DNA of 64,000 bases from Yoonia maricola (GCF_002797915.1 NZ_PGTY01000004.1:1-64000), one strand, 5' to 3'. Shown: positions 35,263-44,560, numbered from the stretch's first letter. A program made the numbers and translations. Notes: generated by a model from the sequence alone, not told the origin.

Positions 35263-35290
35263 CAACGGGGCGCTTTATCGCGTCCCGTTG
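35263..35290 (+). terminator. Strong hairpin after icd
   Basis: An 11-base-pair stem (CAACGGGGCGC with GCGTCCCGTTG, one G-T pair) around a 6-base loop, 20 bases after the icd stop. No T-run follows, so it is either a weak intrinsic terminator or an mRNA 3'-end stabiliser. Confidence 0.6.
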
Positions 35291-35360
35291 ACCTCCCTCA
35301 AGGCGGCGGACAGGCGGATGTTCTATATTCACCCTGTTCCACCTCGAAGGGAGTTCCAAG

Positions 35361-35795
35361 ATGTTCGATAACATTACAATTGGCGTTGACGGGTCTGACC
35401 ACGGCTGGCGCGCATTTGATTTGGCCTGTGATCTGGCGCAGCGTTATGATGCGCAACTCCATGTCGTCCATGTTCCCGAAATCCCACCATCCGCGATAGC
35501 GATTGGTATTGGGGCGATTGATGTCCCCATAGACCTTGAACAGATCATCAGTGACGGTCAGGCTGTGATGGCAGATGCGGCAACACGTGCCCGTGCGCAG
35601 GGTGTTGAACCATCCAGTCAGATTGTACGCACCGGAGTGGCCGCGACAGAGATCCTTCATGTTGCCAACAGCACAAGCTCTGACCTGATCGTGTCGGGCA
35701 GGCGGGGCATGGGGGATGTCGCAAGTCTATTTCTGGGCAGCACATCACATAAAATCGCGCAAGAGGCGCAATGCGCCTGCCTGACGGTAAAGTAG
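35361..35795 (+). CDS. Universal stress protein (UspA family)
   Basis: A 144-residue single-domain Usp. The N-terminal strand FDNITIGVDGSDHGWRAFDLA and the C-terminal ATP-binding GRRGMGDVASLFLGSTSHKI (G-2X-G-9X-G-S/T pattern) are intact, so it likely binds ATP. The start has a GAAGGGAG ribosome site. It stands alone between the icd terminator and the thiamine riboswitch. Confidence 0.92.
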   Translation: MFDNITIGVDGSDHGWRAFDLACDLAQRYDAQLHVVHVPEIPPSAIAIGIGAIDVPIDLEQIISDGQAVMADAATRARAQGVEPSSQIVRTGVAATEILHVANSTSSDLIVSGRRGMGDVASLFLGSTSHKIAQEAQCACLTVK

Positions 35796-35867
35796 AGAGC
35801 CGCGCAATTTATCGTTCCCTGACGTAATTCACTTGCGGACCATCGGTTAGTTTGCCACACATACCAT

Positions 35868-35964
35868 ACCACAGGGGAGCCGCGTTTTGCCGCGGCTGAG
35901 ATGCGGGGCGCCAAGCCCCCGGACCCTCAAAGCTGATCTGGATAATGCCAGCGTAGCAAGGAGG
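35868..35964 (+). promoter_or_regulatory. TPP riboswitch (THI element) upstream of ykoF-thiXZY
   Basis: The conserved THI-element parts are in order: GGGGAG at 35875, a CCGCG/CGCGG stem, GGCTGAGA at 35894, a GGGGC-rich variable arm, GGACCCTC, then CTGATCTGGATAATGCCAGCGTAGCAA (ends about 35960; key residues CTGATCTGGATAATGCCAGC). The pyrophosphate-sensor TGATCTGG...GCCAGCGTA is near perfect. The ribosome site AAGGAGG (35958-35964) touches the 3' end of the closing helix, so thiamine pyrophosphate binding probably blocks translation directly. Confidence 0.95.
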
Positions 35965-35972
35965 ACATGCAT

Positions 35973-36581
35973 ATGTTTGCAGGCGCACAAGTATCCCTTT
36001 ATCCGATGACTGACGGGTTTGTTGACGTCATCTTATCATCCCTCAACGCGCTTGATCCGTGGCGCAACCAATTGCGGATTGAGACTGATGATATCTCGAC
36101 CCTTATCGTTGGTCCGCCCGAGGTGCTGTTTCCCGCACTGCGCGATCTTTATGCGAGTGCCGCCGCAACCGGCACACATGTCGTGCTGCGCACCACACTA
36201 TCGCGCGGTTGCCCGGGTGAACCCGATGATCCGATTTGCCAGACCGGTGCCTTGGCCAACCCTGAAGAGCCTTTGGCATCACGCCAACAAAGCGCATTGG
36301 CGGCGATTGCCGCGACCCCTGAAAAAGGGCAAGTCGCCGACGTTCAATTCTCACTCTATGTGATGGGCGCGGGTGATCATATGGCCGAAATCGTGGGCTG
36401 TATCGACTTCCTGAAACAAAGCGGCACCTTTGATCGGTCGAAAAACTTCTGCACCCGGCTGACTGGTGATGCAGGCCCGGTCTTTGCCACCCTGCAACAA
36501 GCGTTTTGCCAATTTGGGCCGCCAAACGGCCATGTCACCATTGATCTGACGGTTTCTGCCAACAGCCCATCGAAGCGCTGA
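35973..36581 (+). CDS. ykoF: YkoF-family thiamine/HMP-binding protein
   Basis: A 202-residue protein with two similar ferredoxin-like halves: FAGAQVSLYPMTDGFVDVIL at the start and VADVQFSLYVMGAGDHMAEIV at about 125-145, the duplicated YkoF layout. YkoF binds thiamine or its hydroxymethylpyrimidine part. The ATG at 35973 is 8 bases after AAGGAGG; an ATG two codons earlier would be only 2 bases from it. Placed right behind a TPP riboswitch and in front of the thiXZY importer, so it belongs to pyrimidine-moiety uptake or salvage. Confidence 0.9.
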   Translation: MFAGAQVSLYPMTDGFVDVILSSLNALDPWRNQLRIETDDISTLIVGPPEVLFPALRDLYASAAATGTHVVLRTTLSRGCPGEPDDPICQTGALANPEEPLASRQQSALAAIAATPEKGQVADVQFSLYVMGAGDHMAEIVGCIDFLKQSGTFDRSKNFCTRLTGDAGPVFATLQQAFCQFGPPNGHVTIDLTVSANSPSKR

Positions 36582-36585
36582 TCTG

Positions 36586-37374
36586 ATGCAGCACCCCGTA
36601 CCTCGCCAAACTGGCAGAGGTCTGGCCCGCGGCATCCCTGCCGTCCTGAGTGTGGTCAGCGCCTTTGCGATCTGGGAAATCTATGTCCGCTTGTCAGGCA
36701 TCTCGCCACTGATGCTGCCCGCACCGTCGCGCGTTCTGGACCAGATAGTGCAAAACCGCGCTTTGCTGTGGAACAATACCGTACCTACGCTAAAGGCCAC
36801 GTTCGCGGGGTTCGCCCTGTCGCTGACCGTGGCCTTCGGTCTGTCAATCGTGCTGGATTTCATGCCGCGCGTGCGCCGCGCGCTGTTCCCGATCTTTGTA
36901 GTCAGCCAGACACTGCCCTTGGTCGCCATAGCGCCCCTCGTGGTGCTGTGGTTTGGGTTCGATCTGACGCCAAAAGTGCTGCTGGTCGCGTTGGTCACCT
37001 TCTTTCCGATGCTGGTGGCGCTGGTTGACGGATATGCATCCACCGATCCAGAAATCGAAGACCTGATACGCTCAATGGGTGCCACCCGCGTGCAAATCTT
37101 CCGCGCCGCGCGCTTCCCGTCCGCCATGCCCTATTTCTTCGCAGGCCTGCGCATTTCGATCACCTACGCGGTCGTCGCCGCGATCTTTGCCGAATACGTT
37201 GGCGCGCGTGCGGGGCTGGGGATCGTGATCCTGAACGCCAAAAACAGCTTTCGCCCCGATATCGTGCTGGCCGCCGTCGTAATCAGCTCACTGCTCACGC
37301 TGATCCTCTTCGCCGCCACCGCCCTATTGCAAAGGATCGTGCTGCGTTGGCGCGATGTGGAGGGGCACCGATGA
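36586..37374 (+). CDS. thiX: ABC transporter permease ThiX (thiamine precursor uptake)
   Basis: A 262-residue permease of the NitT/TauT type with six helices. The EAA loop DLIRSMGATRVQIFRAARFPSAMPYFFAGLR region is present (conserved MGA...G spacing). Starts 4 bases after ykoF, so it is under the same TPP riboswitch. The partner ATPase overlaps by 4 bases and the binding protein follows. The riboswitch makes a hydroxymethylpyrimidine or related precursor the likely substrate. Confidence 0.88.
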   Translation: MQHPVPRQTGRGLARGIPAVLSVVSAFAIWEIYVRLSGISPLMLPAPSRVLDQIVQNRALLWNNTVPTLKATFAGFALSLTVAFGLSIVLDFMPRVRRALFPIFVVSQTLPLVAIAPLVVLWFGFDLTPKVLLVALVTFFPMLVALVDGYASTDPEIEDLIRSMGATRVQIFRAARFPSAMPYFFAGLRISITYAVVAAIFAEYVGARAGLGIVILNAKNSFRPDIVLAAVVISSLLTLILFAATALLQRIVLRWRDVEGHR

Positions 37375-38111
37375 CGGCCCTCTCCCTCAAAGACGTCAGC
37401 ATCACGCTTGGCGACACCCACGTTCTGGACCGCATCAGCATGCATGTGGATCAAGGTGAATTCGTCTCGATCCTTGGCCCCTCGGGCGCAGGTAAATCCA
37501 CGATCTTTCGGCTGCTGACCGGCGCGTCGCCGCTGCAAACCGGAAAGATCACCGGCGCCACCCACCAAAACAGCTTCGCCTTCATGCCCCAGCGCGACGC
37601 GCTGATGCCGTGGCGCAGGATCCTTGACAACCTGACATTGGGGTTAGAAGTGCAGGGTATCCCCCGTAAAGACGCACGCGCGCAGGTCGCACCACTGCTT
37701 GCCGATTTCGGGCTTGCCGATTTCACCACCCACTATCCCGCACAACTGTCCGGCGGAATGCGCCAACGCGCCGCCCTCTTGCGGACCATCGTGCAAGGGC
37801 GATCCATCCAGCTGCTCGACGAACCCTTTGGCGCGCTTGACGCGCTGACCCGCACCCACATGCAGACATGGTTCGAAGACCGTTGGCGCACAGCACGCTG
37901 GACCACCCTGCTGGTCACCCACGACGTGCGCGAGGCCGTCGCCTTATCCGATCGCATCTATGTGCTGTCACGCCGCCCCGCGCGCGTCATCGCCGAAATC
38001 ACTGTACCAATCCCGCGCCCCCGGCTGGGACGACCACCCAGTGCAGCAGCCCACGACATCGAAGCACACCTTCTTGAAACCCTACTTCACCAAACCGGAG
38101 AGAACCCATGA
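37371..38111 (+). CDS. thiZ: ABC transporter ATP-binding protein ThiZ
   Basis: A 246-residue ABC ATPase with Walker A GPSGAGKST (36-44), signature LSGGMRQRAAL, Walker B IQLLDEPFGALD and switch LVTHDVREA. NitT/TauT-type. The start at 37371 overlaps the permease stop (ATGA). Third gene under the TPP riboswitch. Confidence 0.9.
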   Translation: MTALSLKDVSITLGDTHVLDRISMHVDQGEFVSILGPSGAGKSTIFRLLTGASPLQTGKITGATHQNSFAFMPQRDALMPWRRILDNLTLGLEVQGIPRKDARAQVAPLLADFGLADFTTHYPAQLSGGMRQRAALLRTIVQGRSIQLLDEPFGALDALTRTHMQTWFEDRWRTARWTTLLVTHDVREAVALSDRIYVLSRRPARVIAEITVPIPRPRLGRPPSAAAHDIEAHLLETLLHQTGENP

Positions 38112-39094
38112 AACATGTCGTCACCGCAGCCTTCATCGCATTGGCGCTACCCGCCACTGCGCAGGAAAAACTAAGCGTGGCCCTCGATTGGACACCCAAT
38201 ACGAACCACGTCGGCCTCTATGTGGCACAATCCAAAGGCTGGTTCGAAGACGCCGGGCTGGACGTCGATATCCTGCCCTACACCGACACCTCATCTGGCA
38301 CATTGGTCGCCGCTGGCGTGGCCGAATTCGGCATCCTCAGCGCCGTCGGCTTTCACACACAACGCGCGACAGGCGCGGACATGACCGCCGTTATGGCGGT
38401 CGTGCAGCACGAAACCGGGCGCTTGGTCTTTAATGGGGACCGCGAGGACATCCAGCGGCCCGCCGATCTGGATGGTATGATCTATGCAGGCTTCGGCAGC
38501 GCATGGGAAGACGCGCTGATCTCAACCATCATCCGCAATGATGGGGGCACGGGCGCATTCGACACGGTCACTTTGGGCACCTCTGCTTATGAGGCGCTGG
38601 CAAATGGCAGCGTCGATTTCACCCTAGAGGTCAGCACATGGGAAGGCGTGAATTCGGTCCTGCTGGATCGGCCGCAGCGGGCGTTCCGCTATGCCGACTA
38701 CGGCGTGCCAGACCAGCATACGACGTTTCTTGGGGGCAACGGCACATGGCTGACAGAGAACCCCGAAACGGCAACGGCCTTCGTCCAAGCCGCGCAACGG
38801 GGCTACGCTTTTGCGGCCAGTAACCCGGAGGAGGCCGCCGATATCCTGATCGCCGAAACCGCAGGCATGCTGACAAACCCTGAGTTGGTGCGCGCATCAA
38901 TGGAAGCATTGGTCGACGGTGGCTACCTACAAGACGCAGGCGAGCCCGTCGGGCTGATCGACGACGGCAAGATCGCAGATATCACGCAGTTTTTGTTCGA
39001 GGCGGGGATCATGCGGGGCGCAGATGGCGAGGTGCTGGATGCGATGCCGGATGTGGCGGAATGGTATACCAACGAGTATTTGACTTTGAAGTGA
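38108..39094 (+). CDS. thiY: ABC transporter binding protein ThiY (NMT1/THI5-like)
   Basis: A 328-residue periplasmic protein with signal peptide (cleavage near ATAQE). The mature N-terminus, LSVALDWTPNTNHVGLYVAQ, is the classic NMT1/THI5-like start of ThiY proteins, which bind N-formyl-4-amino-5-aminomethyl-2-methylpyrimidine or related pyrimidines. Also AGFGSAWEDALI and the hinge STWEGVN. It overlaps thiZ by 4 bases and ends the operon. Confidence 0.9.
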   Translation: MKHVVTAAFIALALPATAQEKLSVALDWTPNTNHVGLYVAQSKGWFEDAGLDVDILPYTDTSSGTLVAAGVAEFGILSAVGFHTQRATGADMTAVMAVVQHETGRLVFNGDREDIQRPADLDGMIYAGFGSAWEDALISTIIRNDGGTGAFDTVTLGTSAYEALANGSVDFTLEVSTWEGVNSVLLDRPQRAFRYADYGVPDQHTTFLGGNGTWLTENPETATAFVQAAQRGYAFAASNPEEAADILIAETAGMLTNPELVRASMEALVDGGYLQDAGEPVGLIDDGKIADITQFLFEAGIMRGADGEVLDAMPDVAEWYTNEYLTLK

Positions 39095-39134
39095 ACGCGA
39101 GGCCTAAGTAGTTAATGCGCGTCTGCGCGCCATA

Positions 39135-39152
39135 GCACTTTGTTCAAAGTGC
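39135..39152. repeat. Short perfect inverted repeat
   Basis: GCACTTTG-TT-CAAAGTGC, two perfect 8-base arms around TT, 40 bases after thiY. With no T-run it could be a weak transcript end for the thiamine operon or an operator for the next small gene. Confidence 0.35.
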
Positions 39153-39178
39153 CTGCGACCCCTTAAGTGGATGCAAGA

Positions 39179-39514
39179 ATGATAGATCGCGAAAATGAGA
39201 TCAAACGGCTTGAGACGCTCTATGATGATGGGAAAATCACCTATGCGGAGTTCGAGAAGCAAACGCGAGATTTGATCCTTACTCCGAACCAAGAGATTGC
39301 GCGCAGAGACAAGTTGCGCTGGCAACAGGGCGGTGGAATTATCGGCTATATACGCAGGATGACCCTCCGTCTCTTTATCTGGCTTGCCTTCGGCGCTGTG
39401 GCCGCCGGAGGCGCATACCTGTTCCTTGGAAAAGACTTTTGGGCTTATCTGGTCGCGCTCGCGCTTGCCCCAATGATCATTGCACTTCTTATCAGCTTGA
39501 AAGATGGGTTTTAA
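39179..39514 (+). CDS. Small membrane protein with SHOCT-like N-terminus
   Basis: A 111-residue protein. Residues 1-40 (LETLYDDGKITYAEFEKQTRDL) resemble the short SHOCT motif, followed by two closely spaced membrane helices (LFIWLAFGAVAAGGAYLF and LVALALAPMIIALLISL). The start is uncertain; a GTG four codons upstream is possible. Function unknown. It stands alone between the thiamine operon and the convergent sugar locus. Confidence 0.7.
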   Translation: MIDRENEIKRLETLYDDGKITYAEFEKQTRDLILTPNQEIARRDKLRWQQGGGIIGYIRRMTLRLFIWLAFGAVAAGGAYLFLGKDFWAYLVALALAPMIIALLISLKDGF

Positions 39515-39536
39515 GGATTTTCTGTAGCCGCAACGA

Positions 39537-40193
39537 CTACTCCCCCCGCGCCTCTTTCGCTGTCCCGTAAACCGGCAGATCAGCCGCCGTTTTTCCGTGC
39601 GCCGCCATCAGCGTATCGCGCACGAATGCGATGTGCGCGGTTTCCTCTATGATCTCAGCCAGATACTGTGCCGCCGTCAGCGTTTTCCCCACACCGATGG
39701 TGCCGTGATTGGCGAGTACCGCGGCCCGCACGGAGGTATCTTCAAACACCGGGCTGATTTCCACTTCTGTCTGTGGTCCGCCGTTGTCGGACAGGGGGAT
39801 CAGTGGCATCCGCCCGATCTTTTCGATGGTCTGCACGGTCAGGCAAGGGATCTCGATCCCTGCGCTGGCAAAACCAGTTGCCCACGGGCTGTGGCAATGC
39901 ACGATGGCGTTGATGTCGGACCTGATCCGATACAGATCAAGGTGGAAATCCATATCCTTGGATGGCTTAAACGCCGACGGTTCAATCGTACCATCCAGAT
40001 GCACGACTTGTAGATTGTCGCGGCTGCATTCGGCAAAACCGATGCCCGATGGCTTGATCACAATCCCCGGCCCAGACGACAGCCGCACCGACAGATTGCC
40101 GCCCGCGTTTGTCTGTAGCCCCAGATCAAAGCACCGCTTTGCGGACCAGATCAGGGCGTCTTTCTTGGCTTCGATATCGGAGGGGTCGAACAT
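39537..40193 (-). CDS. Class II aldolase/adducin family protein (first of two)
   Basis: A 218-residue protein with substrate phosphate-binding GGNLSVRLSSG, a zinc-binding HCHSPWATGF (two His), and NHGTIGVG with a further His. This is the fold of fuculose-/ribulose-phosphate aldolases and epimerases. The ATG at 40193 follows an AAAGGAC ribosome site, 4 bases after the Tm-1-like gene. Last gene of the minus arm of the sugar locus; probably splits a phosphorylated sugar or tetronate-type acid, exact substrate unknown. Confidence 0.88.
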   Translation of the reverse strand: MFDPSDIEAKKDALIWSAKRCFDLGLQTNAGGNLSVRLSSGPGIVIKPSGIGFAECSRDNLQVVHLDGTIEPSAFKPSKDMDFHLDLYRIRSDINAIVHCHSPWATGFASAGIEIPCLTVQTIEKIGRMPLIPLSDNGGPQTEVEISPVFEDTSVRAAVLANHGTIGVGKTLTAAQYLAEIIEETAHIAFVRDTLMAAHGKTAADLPVYGTAKEARGE

Positions 40194-40197
40194 GGGA

Positions 40198-41322
40198 TTA
40201 GTCCTTTGTGATGGCGCGTAGGGCGTCAACGGTGGCCATCGCAGTGGCCGTGTCATTGATGTGCCCGTCTAGGCAAATAGCGTCGATGTATTGCGTAATG
40301 GTGTCGCGAAAGGCCTCGCGCAGGGCAGGGCTTTCGATGGCGCCATGAGGTTTGTCTTCCGAAGAAAAACCGCCCATGGGGATTAGCACGCGGACGGGGG
40401 CGGTGGCCTGTGATATCGCCTCGCCCAGGATATTGGCGCATTTTACGATCTCTTCCGTTGTGCATTGCACATGGGTGAACAGCGGTGAATGGCTGTAGTG
40501 AGGCCGCGTGCGATAGACCTCTGGCATCAGATCCGCCTGGCCCATGCCGATAAAGTTGACCCCACCGGGCAGGATCACGCGGGGTATGTTGCCCATAGCG
40601 GTAAAGCGTCCCGGCATATCGGCATTGACCCCGGCGATGTAACAGCGCGTCAGCTCATGCGGGGTGTAGTCGACAACCGATTTGAACGCGCCGTTTTGCG
40701 CCCAGCGGGTAAAGGCGGCACCGCCAAAGCCATTGGCGTGGAAAACGGTAACCTCATCCCCATCCGCGCGCAGGCGATCGCACAGCGCATCTGTGCCGGG
40801 GCCGGTCACCCCCAATGACGTCACGCCGACAGAGGGCGTCAGTGATGCAGGGCCCGTGGGCAAAGTCGCATGATAGAGACCACCGGTGATTGCCGCAGCC
40901 CGGTCCAATGCTGCACGCGTGGTGGCATTCAATCCACAAAGGTCTGCAATCGTGGGCACCAGCACGATGGAACTGTCAGCGATGACATAGCGCGGATCGA
41001 AGGGAAGCGTTGTGACCAGCACCTTGGGCATCGCAAGCGGCAATGAGCGCAGCACATTCACCGCAATCTGCCCGCCCGTGCCGCCTCCTATTGCGACGAC
41101 CATGCGCCGCCCGGATTGCGGGGCGCTGTTGATTTCGGCAATCGCGCGTTCAGTTGCGGCTTTCATGCCCGCGACTTTTGCCGCGGGCGACCAGTGTTCG
41201 CCCCCTGCCTTGAGCGAGATATCGCATTGTTCCACCGGAACACCCTGCGCCTTTAGCCCAAGGATCAGATAGTCTGCTTCCTCCTGCTTGGTGTCATAGG
41301 TCGCAAGAAGAAGGACTGACAT
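40198..41322 (-). CDS. Tm-1-like ATP-binding protein (UPF0261)
   Basis: A 374-residue cytoplasmic protein with the UPF0261 N-terminus (LLLATYDTKQEEADYLI), the glycine loop AIGGGTGGQIAVNVLRSLP (about 96-114), DIAD-like SSIVLVPTIADLCGLN and NFIGMGQADLMPE. The family is named after the tomato resistance protein Tm-1; bacterial members have no settled enzyme activity and are often found with sugar-acid genes. Here it overlaps a permease gene by one base and precedes an aldolase gene, so it is part of the pathway. Confidence 0.88.
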   Translation of the reverse strand: MSVLLLATYDTKQEEADYLILGLKAQGVPVEQCDISLKAGGEHWSPAAKVAGMKAATERAIAEINSAPQSGRRMVVAIGGGTGGQIAVNVLRSLPLAMPKVLVTTLPFDPRYVIADSSIVLVPTIADLCGLNATTRAALDRAAAITGGLYHATLPTGPASLTPSVGVTSLGVTGPGTDALCDRLRADGDEVTVFHANGFGGAAFTRWAQNGAFKSVVDYTPHELTRCYIAGVNADMPGRFTAMGNIPRVILPGGVNFIGMGQADLMPEVYRTRPHYSHSPLFTHVQCTTEEIVKCANILGEAISQATAPVRVLIPMGGFSSEDKPHGAIESPALREAFRDTITQYIDAICLDGHINDTATAMATVDALRAITKD

Positions 41323-42194
41323 TACCCTTTTACTGCCCCCGCAGTCATACCAGTGATAATCTGACGGCTGGCCATAAAGGTGAAGATGATCGGTGGCACA
41401 GCCAGCAACATCCCCGTCGCCATGATGACACCCCAGTCGATATCAAATTCGGTCAGGCTGTTCACGATTGTGACGGGCACTGTGCGGCTGTTGCGATCTG
41501 CCAGCGCGTTGGCGAGCAGGAACTCGTTCCAAGCGACCCGGAAGGTAAAGATCGACGCGGCTGCAATACCCGGTTTGATCAGGGGCAAGACGACAAGAAA
41601 GAAAACCTGGAAGGGACCGGCGCCATCCATGCGCGCGGCCTCTTCCAGCTGGATTGGCACTTGTACGATAAAACTCTGCAAAATCCAGATTACGAAGGGC
41701 AGGTTCAGGGCTACATAAACCAGAATGATGCCGCCCCGCGTGCCATCAATCCCGAACTGGAAGGTCCAGATGCCAAAGACCGGCACCAGCAAAACCGCAG
41801 GTGGGACCATACGCATCATCAGCGTCCAGATCGACACCACATCGCGGCCCATAAAGCGGAAACGCACCAGCGCGTAGGCGGCCATCGTGCCGATGACCAG
41901 CGTGATCGCCGTGGACACCAGACCGATGATCAGTGAGTTCGTGAGCGCCCGCCCAAAGGTGGGATCACAGCGGCGTAGGTGCTCTGGTTCATACCACAGG
42001 AAATCGCACAATGCGGTTTCATAATTGCGCAGCGTGGGCATGAAAATCAGGCTGGAGGTGTCGGACATGATATCGACATTCAGCTTCAGCGACGTGACAA
42101 GCATCAGGTAGATCGGGCCGATTGCCATGATCACCAGCATGACGATCAGCACGTAGAAGGCCGGGTTCTGGCGGTCGTAAGTCTTCTGGCTCAT
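41322..42194 (-). CDS. Sugar ABC transporter permease (MalG-like)
   Basis: A 290-residue inner-membrane protein with six helices and the EAA loop QLEEAARMDGAGPFQVFFLVVLPLIKPG region (EAA...G spacing, at about 190). MalG/UgpE-type component of a CUT1 carbohydrate importer. It overlaps the partner permease by 4 bases and the Tm-1-like gene by one base. Confidence 0.92.
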   Translation of the reverse strand: MSQKTYDRQNPAFYVLIVMLVIMAIGPIYLMLVTSLKLNVDIMSDTSSLIFMPTLRNYETALCDFLWYEPEHLRRCDPTFGRALTNSLIIGLVSTAITLVIGTMAAYALVRFRFMGRDVVSIWTLMMRMVPPAVLLVPVFGIWTFQFGIDGTRGGIILVYVALNLPFVIWILQSFIVQVPIQLEEAARMDGAGPFQVFFLVVLPLIKPGIAAASIFTFRVAWNEFLLANALADRNSRTVPVTIVNSLTEFDIDWGVIMATGMLLAVPPIIFTFMASRQIITGMTAGAVKG

Positions 42195-43105
42195 GCCTCT
42201 TCCTCCACCGCGCGCATGCGCTGGGCGCGCACTTCCTGCGCTTTGTTATAAATGAACATCGCAAAGGTCAGGATCAGCAGAATGATCAGCAACAGGTTCG
42301 ACATGGCCGCCGCCTCGCCCAGTTCGCGGAACTCGGATGCAGTACGGTTGATGCGGATCGATAGGATTTCGGTCGACAGACCGGGCCCACCGTTGGTCAT
42401 TACGAGGATGACCTCAAGCACTTTGAAGCTGTCGATCAGGCGTAAAAGAAGCGTGACGATCAATACCGGCAACATCAGCGGTAGTTTGATATAGATGATC
42501 TGCTGCCATCCGCTTGCGCCGTCAATCTTGCTGGCTTCAATGGCAGAGGCAGGCAGGGATTGCAGCGCGGCAAGCGAGAGGATGAAAATAAACGGGGTCC
42601 ATTGCCAGATGTCGGCAATCACGATGGATGCAAAGGCCCAATCCCCATCGGCCAACCATGGGATCGGTTCAAACCCCCAATCCGTCAGCGTGCGGTTAAA
42701 GATGCCGACGGTCGGGTGGTACATATAGCGCCACATCAGACCCACAACGATGGGCGCGATCATCATTGGTAGGATGAAAAGGGTACGCAGCACAGACATG
42801 CCGCGAATGTTGCGATCCAGCAAAAGGGCAAGGCCTACGCCTAGGATCATTTCGATGGTGACGACCACGGCAGAAAACTTGATCGTGACCCACATGCTTT
42901 CGCGGAAGGCGGCATCGCTGAACAGCTTGGTATAGTTGCGCAGACCTATGAAGTCAGCTTCGCCAATACGCTGGCTCGGGTTCCAGTCCAGAAAACTGGC
43001 ATAAACCATATAGCAAATCGGGTAGAACAGCGCGACTGCCAGAACGATCCCGGCGGGGGCCAGAAACAGATATGGCGTCAGGCGATTGGCGCGTGCGGTG
43101 CTCAT
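42191..43105 (-). CDS. Sugar ABC transporter permease (MalF-like)
   Basis: A 304-residue permease with six helices and the EAA loop ASAIEASKIDGASGWQQIIYIKLPLMLP region. CUT1 family. The ATG at 43105 was chosen because it gives the usual short basic N-terminus before the first helix (TPYLFLAPAGIVLAVALFY); an upstream in-frame start is less likely. Works with the binding protein and ATPase encoded upstream. Confidence 0.92.
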   Translation of the reverse strand: MSTARANRLTPYLFLAPAGIVLAVALFYPICYMVYASFLDWNPSQRIGEADFIGLRNYTKLFSDAAFRESMWVTIKFSAVVVTIEMILGVGLALLLDRNIRGMSVLRTLFILPMMIAPIVVGLMWRYMYHPTVGIFNRTLTDWGFEPIPWLADGDWAFASIVIADIWQWTPFIFILSLAALQSLPASAIEASKIDGASGWQQIIYIKLPLMLPVLIVTLLLRLIDSFKVLEVILVMTNGGPGLSTEILSIRINRTASEFRELGEAAAMSNLLLIILLILTFAMFIYNKAQEVRAQRMRAVEEEA

Positions 43106-43186
43106 GTGCCGATTGCTTTCTTGTGGATAAAAAGGTGGGGGGTGTGGCAGGCCGATGCACAACGCACCGGCCCGCCACTTGGGAGG

Positions 43187-44530
43187 TTACTGCCAGGTGT
43201 AATAACCGGCTTCGTCCATCGTGGCGCGGGCGCGTTCGGCCACACCGTCAAGCGCCTCTTGCGGGTCCAGACCTTCGGTCAGAACCTGGCTCATGGTTGT
43301 GCCGATATCCGCGTTGATCGTACCCCAGGTTGGGATGATCGGGCGCCAGTCAGGGTCAGCGTATTGCAGCGCTTCACCGAATGTTGCCGAATAAGGGAAT
43401 TTCTCATTCAGCTCGGCATTCTGGTAGGTCGAGAACCGGGATGGGTTACCGCCTGCCATAGCAATCGCAAGGTCCTGCTCTTTGCTGGTCAGCCACTGCA
43501 TCAGCAAGAATGCAGCTTCCTTGTTTTGGGCGTTCGACGGGATGCCGATACCAAAACCACCGGTCTGCGAACCACGGCGCACACCTTCGGGGTGCATCGC
43601 ATAGCCGACATTGCCAACAACGGTGGAACGGCTTGGGTCTTCAAACCCGGACGCAAAGGCAATCGAATCCATAAACATGGCCGCCTGACCTTGCTGGAAC
43701 GCAGCCGCGGCTTCGGCTGGGCCGAACGTCGTGCCACCTTCAGGGCCACAATCAACGATGGTTTTCAGCGCATTCGCGGCGGCAACGCCTTCTGGGCTGT
43801 TGATGATCGGGTTCCATTCAGCGTCAAAGACACGACCGCCAAGGGGCGCGAGGTGCAACAGGAACGCGTGGCTGGCCTGATGGCCAGATGCAGCACGTGA
43901 CGCCATGCCACCCATGCCCGGCTCAACCTCGGGGATCTGACAGGCCACTTCGAGAAGCTCATCATAGTTTGTCGGCACCTCGATACCGTGCTTTTCAAAG
44001 ATATCCTTGCGGTAGGCGAGTACGGACGTCTCGGCCCCGAACGGAATACCAAAGAGCGAACCTGTCTGACCGGGCAGATAGCCCTTGTCGCCGCCCGCAA
44101 CACCGATGTTGGCGACATAACCGTCGATCAGGTCAGCCGCATCATAGTTGGGATCAGCAAGACGCGGGTTCATGAAGTACTTGGCGAGGTTTTCCAACTG
44201 ATCGGCATAAACATAGTCAGCCTTGGAAAACACAACATAAGCGATCAGGTCATAATCGCCTTCGTCCTTGGTTAGCTCAAGCGTCTGGCGCTCGCGCATC
44301 CGCAGGTACTGCAACTGGTCGACTTCAACTTCGATCCCGGTCTGCTCGGTAAACTCAGGCAGGACATCCAGCACAGCATTGTAGTGTGGGTGCGCGGGGA
44401 AGTTCACGACCAGCGTTGTGCCTTCATAAGGGGCGTAAACGTCAGCCGTATGGCCATCCGCATAAGCCGCCGTATACGTCAGGGACACGGCAATCGCCGC
44501 AGACCAGACATTCTTTTTCGTCACTTTCAT
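43187..44530 (-). CDS. Sugar ABC transporter solute-binding protein
   Basis: A 447-residue family 1 extracellular binding protein with a signal peptide (cleavage near AAYADG). Features include LVVNFPAHPHYNAVLDVLPEF, LFGIPFGAETSVLAYRKDIF and AAAFQQGQAAMFMDS, typical of CUT1 receptors for larger or polyol-type carbohydrates. Preceded by a GGGAGGAT ribosome site. Lies between the ATPase gene and the permeases. Confidence 0.92.
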   Translation of the reverse strand: MKVTKKNVWSAAIAVSLTYTAAYADGHTADVYAPYEGTTLVVNFPAHPHYNAVLDVLPEFTEQTGIEVEVDQLQYLRMRERQTLELTKDEGDYDLIAYVVFSKADYVYADQLENLAKYFMNPRLADPNYDAADLIDGYVANIGVAGGDKGYLPGQTGSLFGIPFGAETSVLAYRKDIFEKHGIEVPTNYDELLEVACQIPEVEPGMGGMASRAASGHQASHAFLLHLAPLGGRVFDAEWNPIINSPEGVAAANALKTIVDCGPEGGTTFGPAEAAAAFQQGQAAMFMDSIAFASGFEDPSRSTVVGNVGYAMHPEGVRRGSQTGGFGIGIPSNAQNKEAAFLLMQWLTSKEQDLAIAMAGGNPSRFSTYQNAELNEKFPYSATFGEALQYADPDWRPIIPTWGTINADIGTTMSQVLTEGLDPQEALDGVAERARATMDEAGYYTWQ

Positions 44531-44560
44531 ATCATCCTCCCAGATGGTTTTTTGCGGCGC

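Noticed and set aside
43106..43900. 264-codon plus-strand frame opposite the sugar-binding protein gene
   Set aside because: Antisense to a clear binding protein; low-complexity, no recognisable domain.
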